A DNA stretch of 64,000 bases, taken from contig NZ_JAFBCW010000009.1 in assembly GCF_016907915.1 (NCBI RefSeq), positions 1-64,000 of the forward strand, read 5' to 3'. This DNA comes from Desulforadius tongensis. GTDB taxonomy: Bacteria > Bacillota > Desulfotomaculia > Desulfotomaculales > Desulfohalotomaculaceae. Below are positions 54,335 to 62,419 of the stretch, one piece after another (within the stretch, counting starts at the first letter, position 1; every line of letters begins with the position of its first letter). The position numbers and the translations under genes were made by a program. The notes under the pieces were generated by a model. The model had not been told where the DNA came from and searched no databases. It saw only the letters and a program-made list of their open reading frames with translations.

Positions 54335-54805
54335 TTAGTTTCGTTTTAATTTAACGGTACTTACAGTTGTCAGCTGACCTTTAATTCTTAATTGTTTATC
54401 CACCACCGGTTCAACCACCTCCCCGGTGGTATTTAACACCCTTACTATTACTTCACGATTGTAAAAGCTGCCGTCAATTTCCACCACATCACCGTCATGC
54501 ACCGGTATTGTCACATACCGGTGGTTAAATTGGCCTGCTTTGTCACCGTTCACCAATACGCTCAAACGGGGCAGCGCGCTGTAATTTTCCAAGTACAGCG
54601 TTATGTGCGGTTCGCTCCAGCGAACGGAAGTGGAATTTACGGTGGCGGCGGTATCAGCCCCCACCATGGCCGTTACCGTTCTAAAGGGATCATTCACCAC
54701 CAGTGCCTGTACCACCACCAGCAGCACTGCGGTGAGGATAACCAACCTCATAATAAATTTTTCAGCTTTTTCCATTATTCCCGTTGTTGACCTGCCGCGC
54801 CGCAT
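54335..54805 (-). CDS. Hypothetical single-pass membrane protein
   Basis: 156 residues. A basic N-terminus (MRRGRSTTGIMEKAEK) is followed by one hydrophobic helix (about 19-37, RLVILTAVLLVVVQALVV), then an extracytoplasmic domain of about 115 residues rich in beta-type sequence (ITLYLENYSALPRLSVLVNG, YVTIPVHDGDVVEIDGSF). GGAGAG precedes ATG 54805. I do not recognise the family. It lies head to tail after the 153-residue protein, with which it may be co-transcribed. Confidence 0.6.
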   Translation of the reverse strand: MRRGRSTTGIMEKAEKFIMRLVILTAVLLVVVQALVVNDPFRTVTAMVGADTAATVNSTSVRWSEPHITLYLENYSALPRLSVLVNGDKAGQFNHRYVTIPVHDGDVVEIDGSFYNREVIVRVLNTTGEVVEPVVDKQLRIKGQLTTVSTVKLKRN

Positions 54806-54866
54806 ATAACAACTCTCCTTTTAAGCGGTTTGTTGTTATATATGCACAGCCTTGTCAAACTATTCC

Positions 54867-55328
54867 TTAACGGTTGTACTTGCGCTCCAGGTATTCGCGG
54901 TAGTCCTTCATTTCTTCGGAAAAACGGAACAACAGGCGCTCTATTTCATAGTTAGAAAGCTGTACCTGGGCCGGTTCCAATATTTCTACTTTGCGAAAAT
55001 CTTCCCGTACTACAAAGCGCAGCAAATCCTGCAGCGTATCTGCGGCCACCATTATTTCCACCGGTGCATAGGCAATTTCAGTATGGTTGATGTCATCATA
55101 AACTGTATACACCTCAATACTCATGTCTATATCTTCAATGGAAATGCCCTGTATCGGCACGTTGCGAAACATGGCCACCTGTTGGTCTCTAACTTCTTCG
55201 GCCGCTTTTTCGGTATTTCTGCCTCCAAAAAATAATCTGCCCGGTTTGCCAATCCCTTTAAAATCAAGCCGTATTTTCGCCCGTACCCCGCCTTTCAAAT
55301 TTTCTTCACCGTTTCCGTTGTTATTCAA
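54867..55328 (-). CDS. Conserved-looking hypothetical protein, 153 residues
   Basis: A soluble protein with a Gly/Asn-rich start (MNNNGNGEENLKGG), a beta-rich middle (DIDMSIEVYTVYDDINHTEI, APVEIMVAADTLQDLLRFV) and a charged helical end (ERLLFRFSEEMKDYREYLER). TTG 55328 lies 7 nt after AGGGGGG. No catalytic motif and no family are recognised. Context (sporulation and envelope genes nearby) gives only a weak hint. Confidence 0.6.
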   Translation of the reverse strand: MNNNGNGEENLKGGVRAKIRLDFKGIGKPGRLFFGGRNTEKAAEEVRDQQVAMFRNVPIQGISIEDIDMSIEVYTVYDDINHTEIAYAPVEIMVAADTLQDLLRFVVREDFRKVEILEPAQVQLSNYEIERLLFRFSEEMKDYREYLERKYNR

Positions 55329-55411
55329 AAAACGTCCCCCCTAAGGTTCGTCTAATTTCAACAATCAGGTATATAGTAATTCTGTTCGGTGAAGAAAAAT
55401 CCTGCTGTCAT

Positions 55412-55651
55412 TTACCATTCAATATCCTTGGCCCCGCACACCGGGCAGGTATCAAAGTAGTGCTCCGGGTCTTCATAGGCTTCTTGGGCATCATCAAGAC
55501 TGGCCCCCTGGCATTCCATAGTGGTCAAACTGCCGTCTTTTTTAAAATTTGCCACCAAACCGTAAGGGGGAGCATTGGCAGTATCTGAAGCCGGTGGAAA
55601 TAAAGAAGATGCCAAACTATTATCATTACCACAGCGCCGGCAACGAGGCAT
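55412..55651 (-). CDS. Small zinc-ribbon protein
   Basis: 79 residues. It starts MPRCRRCGNDN and ends CPVCGAKDIEW, so two CxxC knuckles separated by about 55 residues can bind one zinc. The middle is polar with an acidic stretch (DDAQEAYEDPEHYFD). ATG 55651 follows AAGGGAGGA; the 23 upstream codons lack a ribosome-binding site. The function is unknown. Confidence 0.7.
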   Translation of the reverse strand: MPRCRRCGNDNSLASSLFPPASDTANAPPYGLVANFKKDGSLTTMECQGASLDDAQEAYEDPEHYFDTCPVCGAKDIEW

Positions 55652-55735
55652 AAGCAATCCTCCCTTAAGTAATCGGTGTGATATTAGATAATATGGCATC
55701 TTTTGTAATACGATATACATTTATCAGCCGAAAGA

Positions 55736-56503
55736 TTATCCCCTTTTATTACGGGCGTTTTTTCTCCCTTTCGGCTTGGATCTTTTAATACCTGCAGCTT
55801 TAAACAGTTCCCTCAGCTGGGCATTGTTTAATTCCCGCACTTCACCGCTGGACATGTTGCGCAGTTCCAGCGGGCCTATGCGGGTGCGTACCAGTCTTTT
55901 TACCGGGTGACCGATATATTCACACATGCGGCGCACCTGGCGGTTTTTACCCTCTCTGATGGTAATTTCCAGCAGCGCATTGCCATCTTTTATGTGCGTT
56001 AAGTATACCCTGGCCGGAGCTGTCACCCCGTCTTCCAGCTTTACCCCGTTGGCCAGCCTTTCTAAATTGTCCAACGTGGGCACCCCTTCCACCCTGACTT
56101 TATAAGTTTTGGCAATTTGATGCTTGGGATGGGTAAGGGCTTGGGTCAGCTCCCCGTCGTTGGTCAACAGCAGCAAACCCTCGGAATCATAGTCCAGCCG
56201 CCCCACAGGGTAAACCCGTTCTTTTACGTCTTTAAGCAGGTCCATTACCGTTTTCCGTCCTCTTTCATCGCTGACGGTGCTCACGTAACCCCTGGGTTTG
56301 TTCATCATCAGGTAGACATATTTTTCCTTTTGTTTTATCCAGCGGCCATCCACCTGTACCTTATCTTTATCGGGATCTATTTTGGTGCCCAGCTCCCGCA
56401 CCACTTTACCATTAACTTTCACTCTTCCTTCTAATATCAGTTCTTCGCATTTCCGCCGGGAGGCCACCCCGGCATGAGCCAAAAATTTTTGTAACCGTTC
56501 CAT
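55736..56503 (-). CDS. rluB: 23S/16S rRNA pseudouridine synthase (RluB/RsuA family)
   Basis: 255 residues. An S4 RNA-binding domain (about 1-60, MERLQKFLAHAGVASRRKCEE) precedes the synthase domain with catalytic Asp in VGRLDYDSEGLLLLTNDG (about residue 100). REGKNRQVRRMCEYIGHPVKRL is the family's C-terminal motif. The tail is very basic (IKRSKPKGRKNARNKRG). ATG 56503 after GGGGG is preferred to 56515. It lies just downstream of spmA/spmB in the same direction, as in many Firmicutes. Confidence 0.92.
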   Translation of the reverse strand: MERLQKFLAHAGVASRRKCEELILEGRVKVNGKVVRELGTKIDPDKDKVQVDGRWIKQKEKYVYLMMNKPRGYVSTVSDERGRKTVMDLLKDVKERVYPVGRLDYDSEGLLLLTNDGELTQALTHPKHQIAKTYKVRVEGVPTLDNLERLANGVKLEDGVTAPARVYLTHIKDGNALLEITIREGKNRQVRRMCEYIGHPVKRLVRTRIGPLELRNMSSGEVRELNNAQLRELFKAAGIKRSKPKGRKNARNKRG

Positions 56504-56593
56504 ATTATCCCCCATTACAATCTATCCTAAGAACATATACTGCCCGGTATTAATACCGGGCATACTGACTTCTACATCAAACTATAAATTCCT

Positions 56594-57130
56594 TCAAGTA
56601 GTAAACATAACATGGGCAATAAACAGTGAGGCCACCAGTGTGGTTATGTCCGCACAAAGACCTGTGGCCACGGCATAGCGGTACCTGCGCACTCCCACAG
56701 AGCCAAAATACAGTGTTAACACATAAAAGGTGGTGTCGCTGGTGCCCTGCATAGTGGATACCAGCTTGCCGATAAAACTATCCGGCCCGTGGGTTTTAAT
56801 TAAGTCTGTGGCAATACCCAGTGCCGCCCCACCGGACAGCGGCCGCATTATGGCATGGGGCAGCACTTCTGCCGGAAAACCCACATTATCTAACAGCGGC
56901 GAAAAATAATCTGCCATCAGCTGCATTGCTCCCGAAGCGCGAAAAACACTCACCGCCACCAGCATGGCCACCAGGTAGGGAATAGTTTTTATGGCTGTGG
57001 AAAAGCCCTCCTCGGCCCCTTCCACAAAAGTTTCAAAAACCGGCACCCTTTTGATAAATGCGATCAGCGGTATCACCAGTAAAACAACGGGGATGGCCCA
57101 GCGTGATATTTGGTTGATTAATTCAAACAT
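56594..57130 (-). CDS. spmB: Spore maturation protein B
   Basis: 178 residues, a multi-pass membrane protein of the nucleoside-recognition/Gate family. With SpmA it is needed for full spore core dehydration in Bacillus and Clostridium. MRPLSGGAALGIATDLI and STMQGTSDTTFYVLTLYFG are family blocks. ATG 57130 follows GGAGGAG; the extension to 57178 overlaps spmA. It is separated from spmA by one base. Confidence 0.94.
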   Translation of the reverse strand: MFELINQISRWAIPVVLLVIPLIAFIKRVPVFETFVEGAEEGFSTAIKTIPYLVAMLVAVSVFRASGAMQLMADYFSPLLDNVGFPAEVLPHAIMRPLSGGAALGIATDLIKTHGPDSFIGKLVSTMQGTSDTTFYVLTLYFGSVGVRRYRYAVATGLCADITTLVASLFIAHVMFTT

Positions 57131-57131
57131 A

Positions 57132-57722
57132 TTAACTCCTCCGCCAGTTATATATTCTTCTAAACGTACGGTCAGCAATTATGGCCACCGTCATTCCGCA
57201 GGCGGTGGCAAAAATGGTGGTGCCAACTATGGCGGTGGGATCCTGGGAACCATACATCAGCCTGATACCAATTATTGTAGTGGGTATTAAAGTTAAGCAG
57301 GATGTATTTAACGCTAAAAATGTACACATGGCTTCAGATGCTGTTCGGGAGTTGCCGTTAAGTTTTTGCAATTCCTGCATGGCTATTAAGCCCATGGGTG
57401 TGGCGGCATTAGAAAGCCCCAGCACATTGGCCGACAGGTTCATTACAATGGCGCCCAGCGCCGGGTGATTTCTGGGGATGCTGGGAAACAGAAAAGCAGT
57501 AACCGGCTGTACCAGCCTGGCCAGTGCCTTGACTAAACCGGCGGCTTCTGCCAGCTTCATAATTCCCAACCAAAAGGTCATAATGGCAATGAGGCTCAAA
57601 CTAACTTCAACCGCTGTATCCGCTCCCTCGAAGGCGGCTTTTGTTATCACTTCTATGTTTCCCTGGGCTCCGGCCACAACTATGCTCATTACAATCATGC
57701 CCAACCATATGTAATTAACCAA
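57132..57722 (-). CDS. spmA: Spore maturation protein A
   Basis: 196 residues, multi-pass, Gate-domain family: MTFWLGIMKLAEAAGLV, NLSANVLGLSNAATPMGL and ALNTSCLTLIPTTIIGIR are typical. The start is TTG 57722 after GGGGGTG with 6-nt spacing. It is the first gene of spmA-spmB. Confidence 0.94.
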   Translation of the reverse strand: MVNYIWLGMIVMSIVVAGAQGNIEVITKAAFEGADTAVEVSLSLIAIMTFWLGIMKLAEAAGLVKALARLVQPVTAFLFPSIPRNHPALGAIVMNLSANVLGLSNAATPMGLIAMQELQKLNGNSRTASEAMCTFLALNTSCLTLIPTTIIGIRLMYGSQDPTAIVGTTIFATACGMTVAIIADRTFRRIYNWRRS

Positions 57723-57819
57723 AAAAACACCCCCACTGCTCGCCAGTCTTGTCCTTTTTAAAAGACTATGACTGCGGGGTATTAATTAGAACAAAAAATG
57801 TACAAGGCAGGTATTACAT

Positions 57820-57847
57820 TTAAAAAGACGATCCCTCCCGGATCGTC
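57820..57847 (-). terminator. Terminator of histidine kinase gene
   Basis: Stem GACGATCC / GGATCGTC (57827-57834 and 57840-57847). A T run follows on the minus strand, 7 bp after the stop codon. Confidence 0.85.
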
Positions 57848-57853
57848 CATACT

Positions 57854-59959
57854 TTATTCAGCAGCGGGTAAAAATATAGAAAACCTGGTTCCTTCCCCCG
57901 GTTTGCTGTACACATCAACATAACCGTTGTGCTTGGCTATTATGGAATAGGATACAGATATACCAAGGCCGGTGCCATCCTCTTTGGTGGTGAAGAAGGG
58001 AGTACCCAGTTTTTCCAGCTGTTCTTCATCCATCCCCGTACCGTTATCTTCTATATCTATCCGCACCTGCTTTAAATCAGGTAAGTAAACCGTTCTAAAT
58101 ACCAACCGGCCCCCGTTCTCCATGGCGTGGATGGCGTTTTGGCCCAGGTTTAAAAGTACCTGTTTTATTTGATTACTGTCCACACTACAACGGGGCAGCT
58201 CATCATCCAGTTGATTAACAATACTGATATTGTGTATTTTGGCATGCCCATCAAGCAGTAAACTTATATCTTTTATAATATTGTTCAATGAAAGCACTGC
58301 TAATTTGGGAGACCTTGGGCTGGCCAGCTGTAGGTAACTGTACAATATCTGTCTGACCCGCTCCAGTTCGGATGAAATAATATCCAGGTACTGTGCTTCC
58401 TTCTTTTGTTCCTTTGTTAATTTGGCCCGTATTAGTTCTGTAAACCCGCTAATGGTGGTGATGGGGTTTTTAATTTCATGCACCAAACCGGCCGCAATCT
58501 GACCCACTTCAGCCAGCTTTTGCTGGTGAAAAAGCATTTTCTGCTGGCGCTTTAACTCGGTAATGTCATCCAGCACTTCTATGGCCCCTAAAAACTGCCC
58601 GTCTTTAGAGTGCAAAAGCTCCGAACTGCTTAGAAATACTCTTTTCTCCCCGTTAATTTCCACATTAACTTCCCGCAGCCTGTATCCTTTGCCATACTGC
58701 AGCGATTTAGTGATCAGCCTGTCTTCCTCCGGCCAGTGGGGAATAACCTCTTCAATATTTTTACCAATGGATTTTTGAGCATCAATCTGCAGTACCTCTT
58801 CAGCCCGCCTGTTAACTATAGTTAATTTCCTTTCATGGTCAACAGCTAAAATAATTGAGCTGGTAGAATCTATAAAAGCATTGGTAAAAAGCTGCAGTCT
58901 TTCTACCTCCTGCTCTAAAGAAAGGTCCCTGAAAATTATAAGCACGCCGTTTAATTGATCTTCAGTGTAATTAAGCGGGTAAATATCTGCAGTTATATCA
59001 ATGAAACAACCATTTTTCTGACAAAGTTTTTTCTTTATACCAATGATCCGGCAGTTATTTTTTAATATTTGGGTGACGTGGGAACCCGTATCATCTTTGG
59101 GAAAAAGTAATTTTGCAATTTCCAAACCACTTTTACCCTGCAGTTCGGCCAGACAATAGCCCGTTATATCCGCTGCCGCTTTATTTATAAATTGTAACTT
59201 TCCATGCTCGTCGTATATAAATATACCCACCGGCATATTGTCAAACATATTTGATATAAACTGCAGGCTCTCCCGCCTCTGCCGGTCTTTAATTTTTTTA
59301 TTTTCAATCAATTTAACTTCATTAGTAATTGCCTGGGCTATGGATATTATTAAGCTAAAACCGAATACAGGCATGATATAGCTTGGAGTAGCAAGCAATA
59401 CTACCCCTATTAAATCCTGATGCAGGTTAAAAATCGGTGCACCAAAGCAGGTATACTGTTTAAACTGCTCTATGTAATGCTCATGGCCAATAAAATATGT
59501 TGGTTTTTTTGTATGTAATGTTGTACCAAGGGATGTGTTGCCGGTAATATCTTCTGTAAAACAAGCCCCGGGAACAATATAGCTATCCGGGCTGCTTAAT
59601 GTTTTTTTATCACACCTAACTTCCAGCAAGTACCCTTTGCTGTCGGCAATGACTAAATGATATACGGGAAACGTATTTATTGCTGTTTGTTCAACGATAT
59701 CTAAAAAAGGCTTGGCCGCCCGCAGCATATCTTTATTTTTATTAATCGCCTCCTCAAGCTCCTGCCTGGTATATAACCGCTTTCTAGTTATCTTTTTACA
59801 ATTTACATTCATTTCTTTACAGCGCTGCCAGGATTGTAAAACTTCCGGCCTTAGAAAAAATTTATCTATCGCCAGTCCGGCTATAAACCTATCCTTTTGA
59901 GCAGCAATTTGTTCTTGAACATTTTCATCTTCAAGGTTGACATAATAACTACCAGACAT
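57854..59959 (-). CDS. Multi-domain sensor histidine kinase (GAF-PAS-PAS-HisKA-HATPase)
   Basis: 701 residues without transmembrane segments. Residues about 1-225 resemble the sensory half of AcoR-type activators (RPEVLQSWQRCKEM and a GAF-like region), an uncommon attachment to a kinase. Two PAS domains follow (about 250-360 and 370-475). The phospho-acceptor is in LVHEIKNPITTISGFTEL (about 490-507), and the ATPase domain has NLGQNAIHAM, DNGTGMDEEQ and GTGLGISVSYSI. Orphan kinases of this kind often feed Spo0A in spore-formers; that target is inference. No response regulator is adjacent in the same direction. Confidence 0.88.
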   Translation of the reverse strand: MSGSYYVNLEDENVQEQIAAQKDRFIAGLAIDKFFLRPEVLQSWQRCKEMNVNCKKITRKRLYTRQELEEAINKNKDMLRAAKPFLDIVEQTAINTFPVYHLVIADSKGYLLEVRCDKKTLSSPDSYIVPGACFTEDITGNTSLGTTLHTKKPTYFIGHEHYIEQFKQYTCFGAPIFNLHQDLIGVVLLATPSYIMPVFGFSLIISIAQAITNEVKLIENKKIKDRQRRESLQFISNMFDNMPVGIFIYDEHGKLQFINKAAADITGYCLAELQGKSGLEIAKLLFPKDDTGSHVTQILKNNCRIIGIKKKLCQKNGCFIDITADIYPLNYTEDQLNGVLIIFRDLSLEQEVERLQLFTNAFIDSTSSIILAVDHERKLTIVNRRAEEVLQIDAQKSIGKNIEEVIPHWPEEDRLITKSLQYGKGYRLREVNVEINGEKRVFLSSSELLHSKDGQFLGAIEVLDDITELKRQQKMLFHQQKLAEVGQIAAGLVHEIKNPITTISGFTELIRAKLTKEQKKEAQYLDIISSELERVRQILYSYLQLASPRSPKLAVLSLNNIIKDISLLLDGHAKIHNISIVNQLDDELPRCSVDSNQIKQVLLNLGQNAIHAMENGGRLVFRTVYLPDLKQVRIDIEDNGTGMDEEQLEKLGTPFFTTKEDGTGLGISVSYSIIAKHNGYVDVYSKPGEGTRFSIFLPAAE

Positions 59960-60279
59960 AAGAACGCCCTCCTAAAATATTTAACAATTAGCCAATTGCC
60001 AAAATTAATAATTTTTATTCCCTGTGAAATATTACAACTCCTTTTTATCCCCAAACTAAATTCCCAGGATTTTGTATACAAAAATTTTATTCAAATTTTC
60101 TGATTTCATGGGCAAAATTCCTTTTAAATAGTCGCATAATGCCTTAAAATAGTAATTAAAAGCCCGGGAAATGAAATAATTGGAAAAAATTTTACATCCC
60201 CCGGGCAGGTAAAAACCCATAAAGTGCATTTTAAAGCACAAAGGAAGGACTATCAGTCGACAGTATATAAAAAAAAGGT
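59960..60279. other. Divergent intergenic region with GC-rich hairpin
   Basis: No gene is visible. An inverted repeat GCCCGGG / CCCGGGC at 60162-60168 and 60200-60206 stands out in otherwise AT-rich DNA. It may mark the end of the neighbouring transcript or the border of the AT-rich agr cassette. No LytTR-type direct repeat was recognised. Confidence 0.5.
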
Positions 60280-60288
60280 ATGATAACA

Positions 60289-60747
60289 ATGGATAAAATG
60301 CCCTTATTGGCAATAATATTTTACTCTGTACCAGAAAGTTATTTAATTTTCATATATGGTTTGGTAATTATTGGGGAAAAAGTTGATTTTAAAAGAGTAA
60401 CCACAGCGGTATTGACTTCCGTTGTAGCTTCTTATTTTGTTCGATTGCTGCCATTTCCCTTCGGAATACATACTTTAATTGGAGTTATTGTAGTATTTAT
60501 CATATTTTCTTTAGTACTTAAAGTTTCGTATAAGTATAGCCTTGTTGTAACAATTGTTAGTTTAGGTACACTAATATCATTAGAAAATATTTCTCTATAT
60601 TTTATTGAGTATAAATTAAATATAGGTAACTTAACTGAACTCTGGAGTGATACAGTACTTAGAATATTAACTGGTTGGCCCCATCTTATAATATGGGCTT
60701 TAATAATTCTTTTCTTATACAAGAAAAAAATATATTTTAAATTATAG
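60289..60747 (+). CDS. Small polytopic membrane protein of agr-type locus
   Basis: 152 residues from ATG 60289 (ATG 60280 abuts the AAGGT). About five hydrophobic helices fill the protein (LLAIIFYSVPESYLIFIYGL, IGVIVVFIIFSLVLKV, YSLVVTIVSLGTLI, HLIIWALIILFLY). It is in the position and orientation of an operon with the following short histidine kinase, whose own membrane part has only two helices. Together they would equal the helix number of one AgrC-type sensor, so it may be a detached sensor domain. I recognise no family by name. AT-rich codon use is shared with the next three genes. Confidence 0.65.
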   Translation: MDKMPLLAIIFYSVPESYLIFIYGLVIIGEKVDFKRVTTAVLTSVVASYFVRLLPFPFGIHTLIGVIVVFIIFSLVLKVSYKYSLVVTIVSLGTLISLENISLYFIEYKLNIGNLTELWSDTVLRILTGWPHLIIWALIILFLYKKKIYFKL

Positions 60748-60778
60748 GTATATATTATGAAAGTTAGTGATAGCAGTT

Positions 60779-61633
60779 ATGGGTAAAAAAAATATTTTAG
60801 AATTTATAATTATTTTTATCTTACTAGAAACTTTTTTTATAACTTTAGCATCTAGAAGTTTAAACTATTATCAACAGCAAGTCTCTCTTATAAACCTCTT
60901 ATTCGCCATCATTTCTGCTTTAAATTTCTTTTTTACCATTATTGCAATTCGACACTTTATAAGTAATTGTCATGATATATTATTAACATCCCAAAAAGAT
61001 AATACTAATTTAATAAATGAGAACATAAATTTAATGCGTGCTGAAAGGCATGAATTTATTAATCACCTACAGGCCATATACGGGTTAATTGCAAACGGTG
61101 AAAACGAAGAGGCAAAAAGATATTTAGAAGATATATCTACAGCAAGCAGACTAAACAGTCTGTTGTTAAAGATATCTAACCCTACACTCCGTGTAATACT
61201 TCAAAACAAAATTTCAATTGCTCAAAAAAAAGGAATTGACATACAAATAAATGTTGAAGGCAACCTAGAAAATTTCATCTTAAAACCTTCTGCAATTACT
61301 GCCGTGTTTGGCAACTTAATAGATAACGCTATCGACGCAGTAAAAACAATAGATGATAATTCTAAAAAATCTATTAGTCTAGATATTGGAGAAACAGAAA
61401 ATCATTATTATTTTTGGATTGCAAATACCGGACCGCCTATATCAGAAGATATTCAAAAAAAAATGTATGAACCTGGTTTTTCAACCAAACACAAAAGTAG
61501 GGGCTATGGATTATCAATTGTTAAAAAAACTGTGGAAAGTTATGATGGACAAATAGTTTATGATAGTGACTCTGCCGGATTTTCTGTAATTATACCCAAA
61601 AGACCAAAAAAGGTGAGTTGCTATGATACATAA
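60779..61633 (+). CDS. Short AgrC-like sensor histidine kinase
   Basis: 284 residues. There are two N-terminal membrane helices (about 6-25 and 33-58), a coiled linker, the phospho-acceptor motif RAERHEFINHLQAIYGLI (Spo0B/AgrC type, about 104-121) and a GHKL ATPase domain with NLIDNAIDAV, ANTGPPI and STKHKSRGYGLSIV. AgrC proteins usually have six or seven helices before the kinase; this one lacks most of them. It starts 31 bp after the membrane protein and overlaps agrB by 11 nt. GTG 60767 is an alternative start. Confidence 0.85.
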   Translation: MGKKNILEFIIIFILLETFFITLASRSLNYYQQQVSLINLLFAIISALNFFFTIIAIRHFISNCHDILLTSQKDNTNLINENINLMRAERHEFINHLQAIYGLIANGENEEAKRYLEDISTASRLNSLLLKISNPTLRVILQNKISIAQKKGIDIQINVEGNLENFILKPSAITAVFGNLIDNAIDAVKTIDDNSKKSISLDIGETENHYYFWIANTGPPISEDIQKKMYEPGFSTKHKSRGYGLSIVKKTVESYDGQIVYDSDSAGFSVIIPKRPKKVSCYDT

Positions 61634-62219
61634 ATACTCTGTACAATTGGCAAAATATTTAAGTTATGAGCTAAACCTTGATAGAAGCAGACAAGCGGTG
61701 ATAGCATACGGTTTAGAGGTTTTAATTGGTGGGACAATTAAAATATTAGTTTTCATTTCTATACCATGGTTGTTTGGCATATTTCCTCAGTTTATAGCCG
61801 CATTTTTAAGCTCTGCTTTTTTAAGACTTCCCTCAGGTGGAGTACATTGTTCAGCCTATTACAGATGCTTAATATCTTCTTTACTATTATTCCTATTTAT
61901 TGCAGCAATATCAAAGTATCTTGTAACTTTTAAATTACCTGTTCACTTTTTCTTATGGTTTTCACTTTTAACTGCACTTATTACATTTATTAAGTTAGCA
62001 CCAGTTGATGTTAAGGAAAAGCCCATTCGCTGTGATACAAGAAGAAAAATCTTAAAAATAATTTCTTGCTTAATGCCGTTTATTTATCTTGTTGTATTCA
62101 ATATTTTTAACCTTTCAAGTGATATTATATTAGCCAGCAGTATGTCTATTCTTTTTCATACCTTCACACTAACTAACTTAGGACACAAATTCTTTCGTTT
62201 AGTAGATAAAATATTATGA
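61623..62219 (+). CDS. agrB: AgrB-like autoinducer processing protease
   Basis: 198 residues, integral membrane. AgrB cleaves the C-terminal tail of AgrD and forms the thiolactone or lactone ring. The catalytic His and Cys are seen in LPSGGVHCSAYYRC: His then Cys seven residues later, the same spacing as His77 and Cys84 of Staphylococcus aureus AgrB. Several hydrophobic helices surround it. It overlaps the kinase gene and is followed 13 bp later by agrD. Confidence 0.93.
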   Translation: MIHKYSVQLAKYLSYELNLDRSRQAVIAYGLEVLIGGTIKILVFISIPWLFGIFPQFIAAFLSSAFLRLPSGGVHCSAYYRCLISSLLLFLFIAAISKYLVTFKLPVHFFLWFSLLTALITFIKLAPVDVKEKPIRCDTRRKILKIISCLMPFIYLVVFNIFNLSSDIILASSMSILFHTFTLTNLGHKFFRLVDKIL

Positions 62220-62232
62220 AAGGAGGCTGGTT

Positions 62233-62355
62233 ATGAAAAAATACTTTTTAAAAATTATTGTTGGACTAGCTAGCATGGTAGCATATATAGGTATTTATCC
62301 AAGCAGTTGGGTTAGTTTATATCAACCCGAAATTCCAGAAGATTTAATCAAATAG
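62233..62355 (+). CDS. agrD: AgrD-like cyclic peptide pheromone precursor (serine type)
   Basis: 40 residues, with GGAGG 6 nt before ATG 62233. It has three parts, as AgrD does: an amphipathic N-terminal helix (MKKYFLKIIVGLASMVAYIG), a pheromone region (IYPSSWVSL) and an acidic tail (YQPEIPEDLIK). There is no Cys anywhere. Aligning the IPEDL of the tail with VPKEL of Staphylococcus AgrD places Ser25 where the ring-forming Cys would be, with ring residues Ser-Trp-Val-Ser-Leu. A lactone instead of a thiolactone is therefore predicted, as known for a few staphylococci. The exact cut sites are inference. Confidence 0.85.
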   Translation: MKKYFLKIIVGLASMVAYIGIYPSSWVSLYQPEIPEDLIK

Positions 62356-62367
62356 CACCGTTAAAAG

Positions 62368-62395
62368 GGACAAAGGATATCTAAACCTTTGTCCC
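62368..62395 (+). terminator. Perfect 10-bp hairpin between agrD and response regulator
   Basis: GGGACAAAGG / CCTTTGTCCC with an 8-nt loop. No T run follows, so it may reduce read-through or protect the upstream mRNA rather than fully terminate. Confidence 0.55.
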
Positions 62396-62419
62396 GCACT
62401 TATCTGGGAGGGGAAATCA

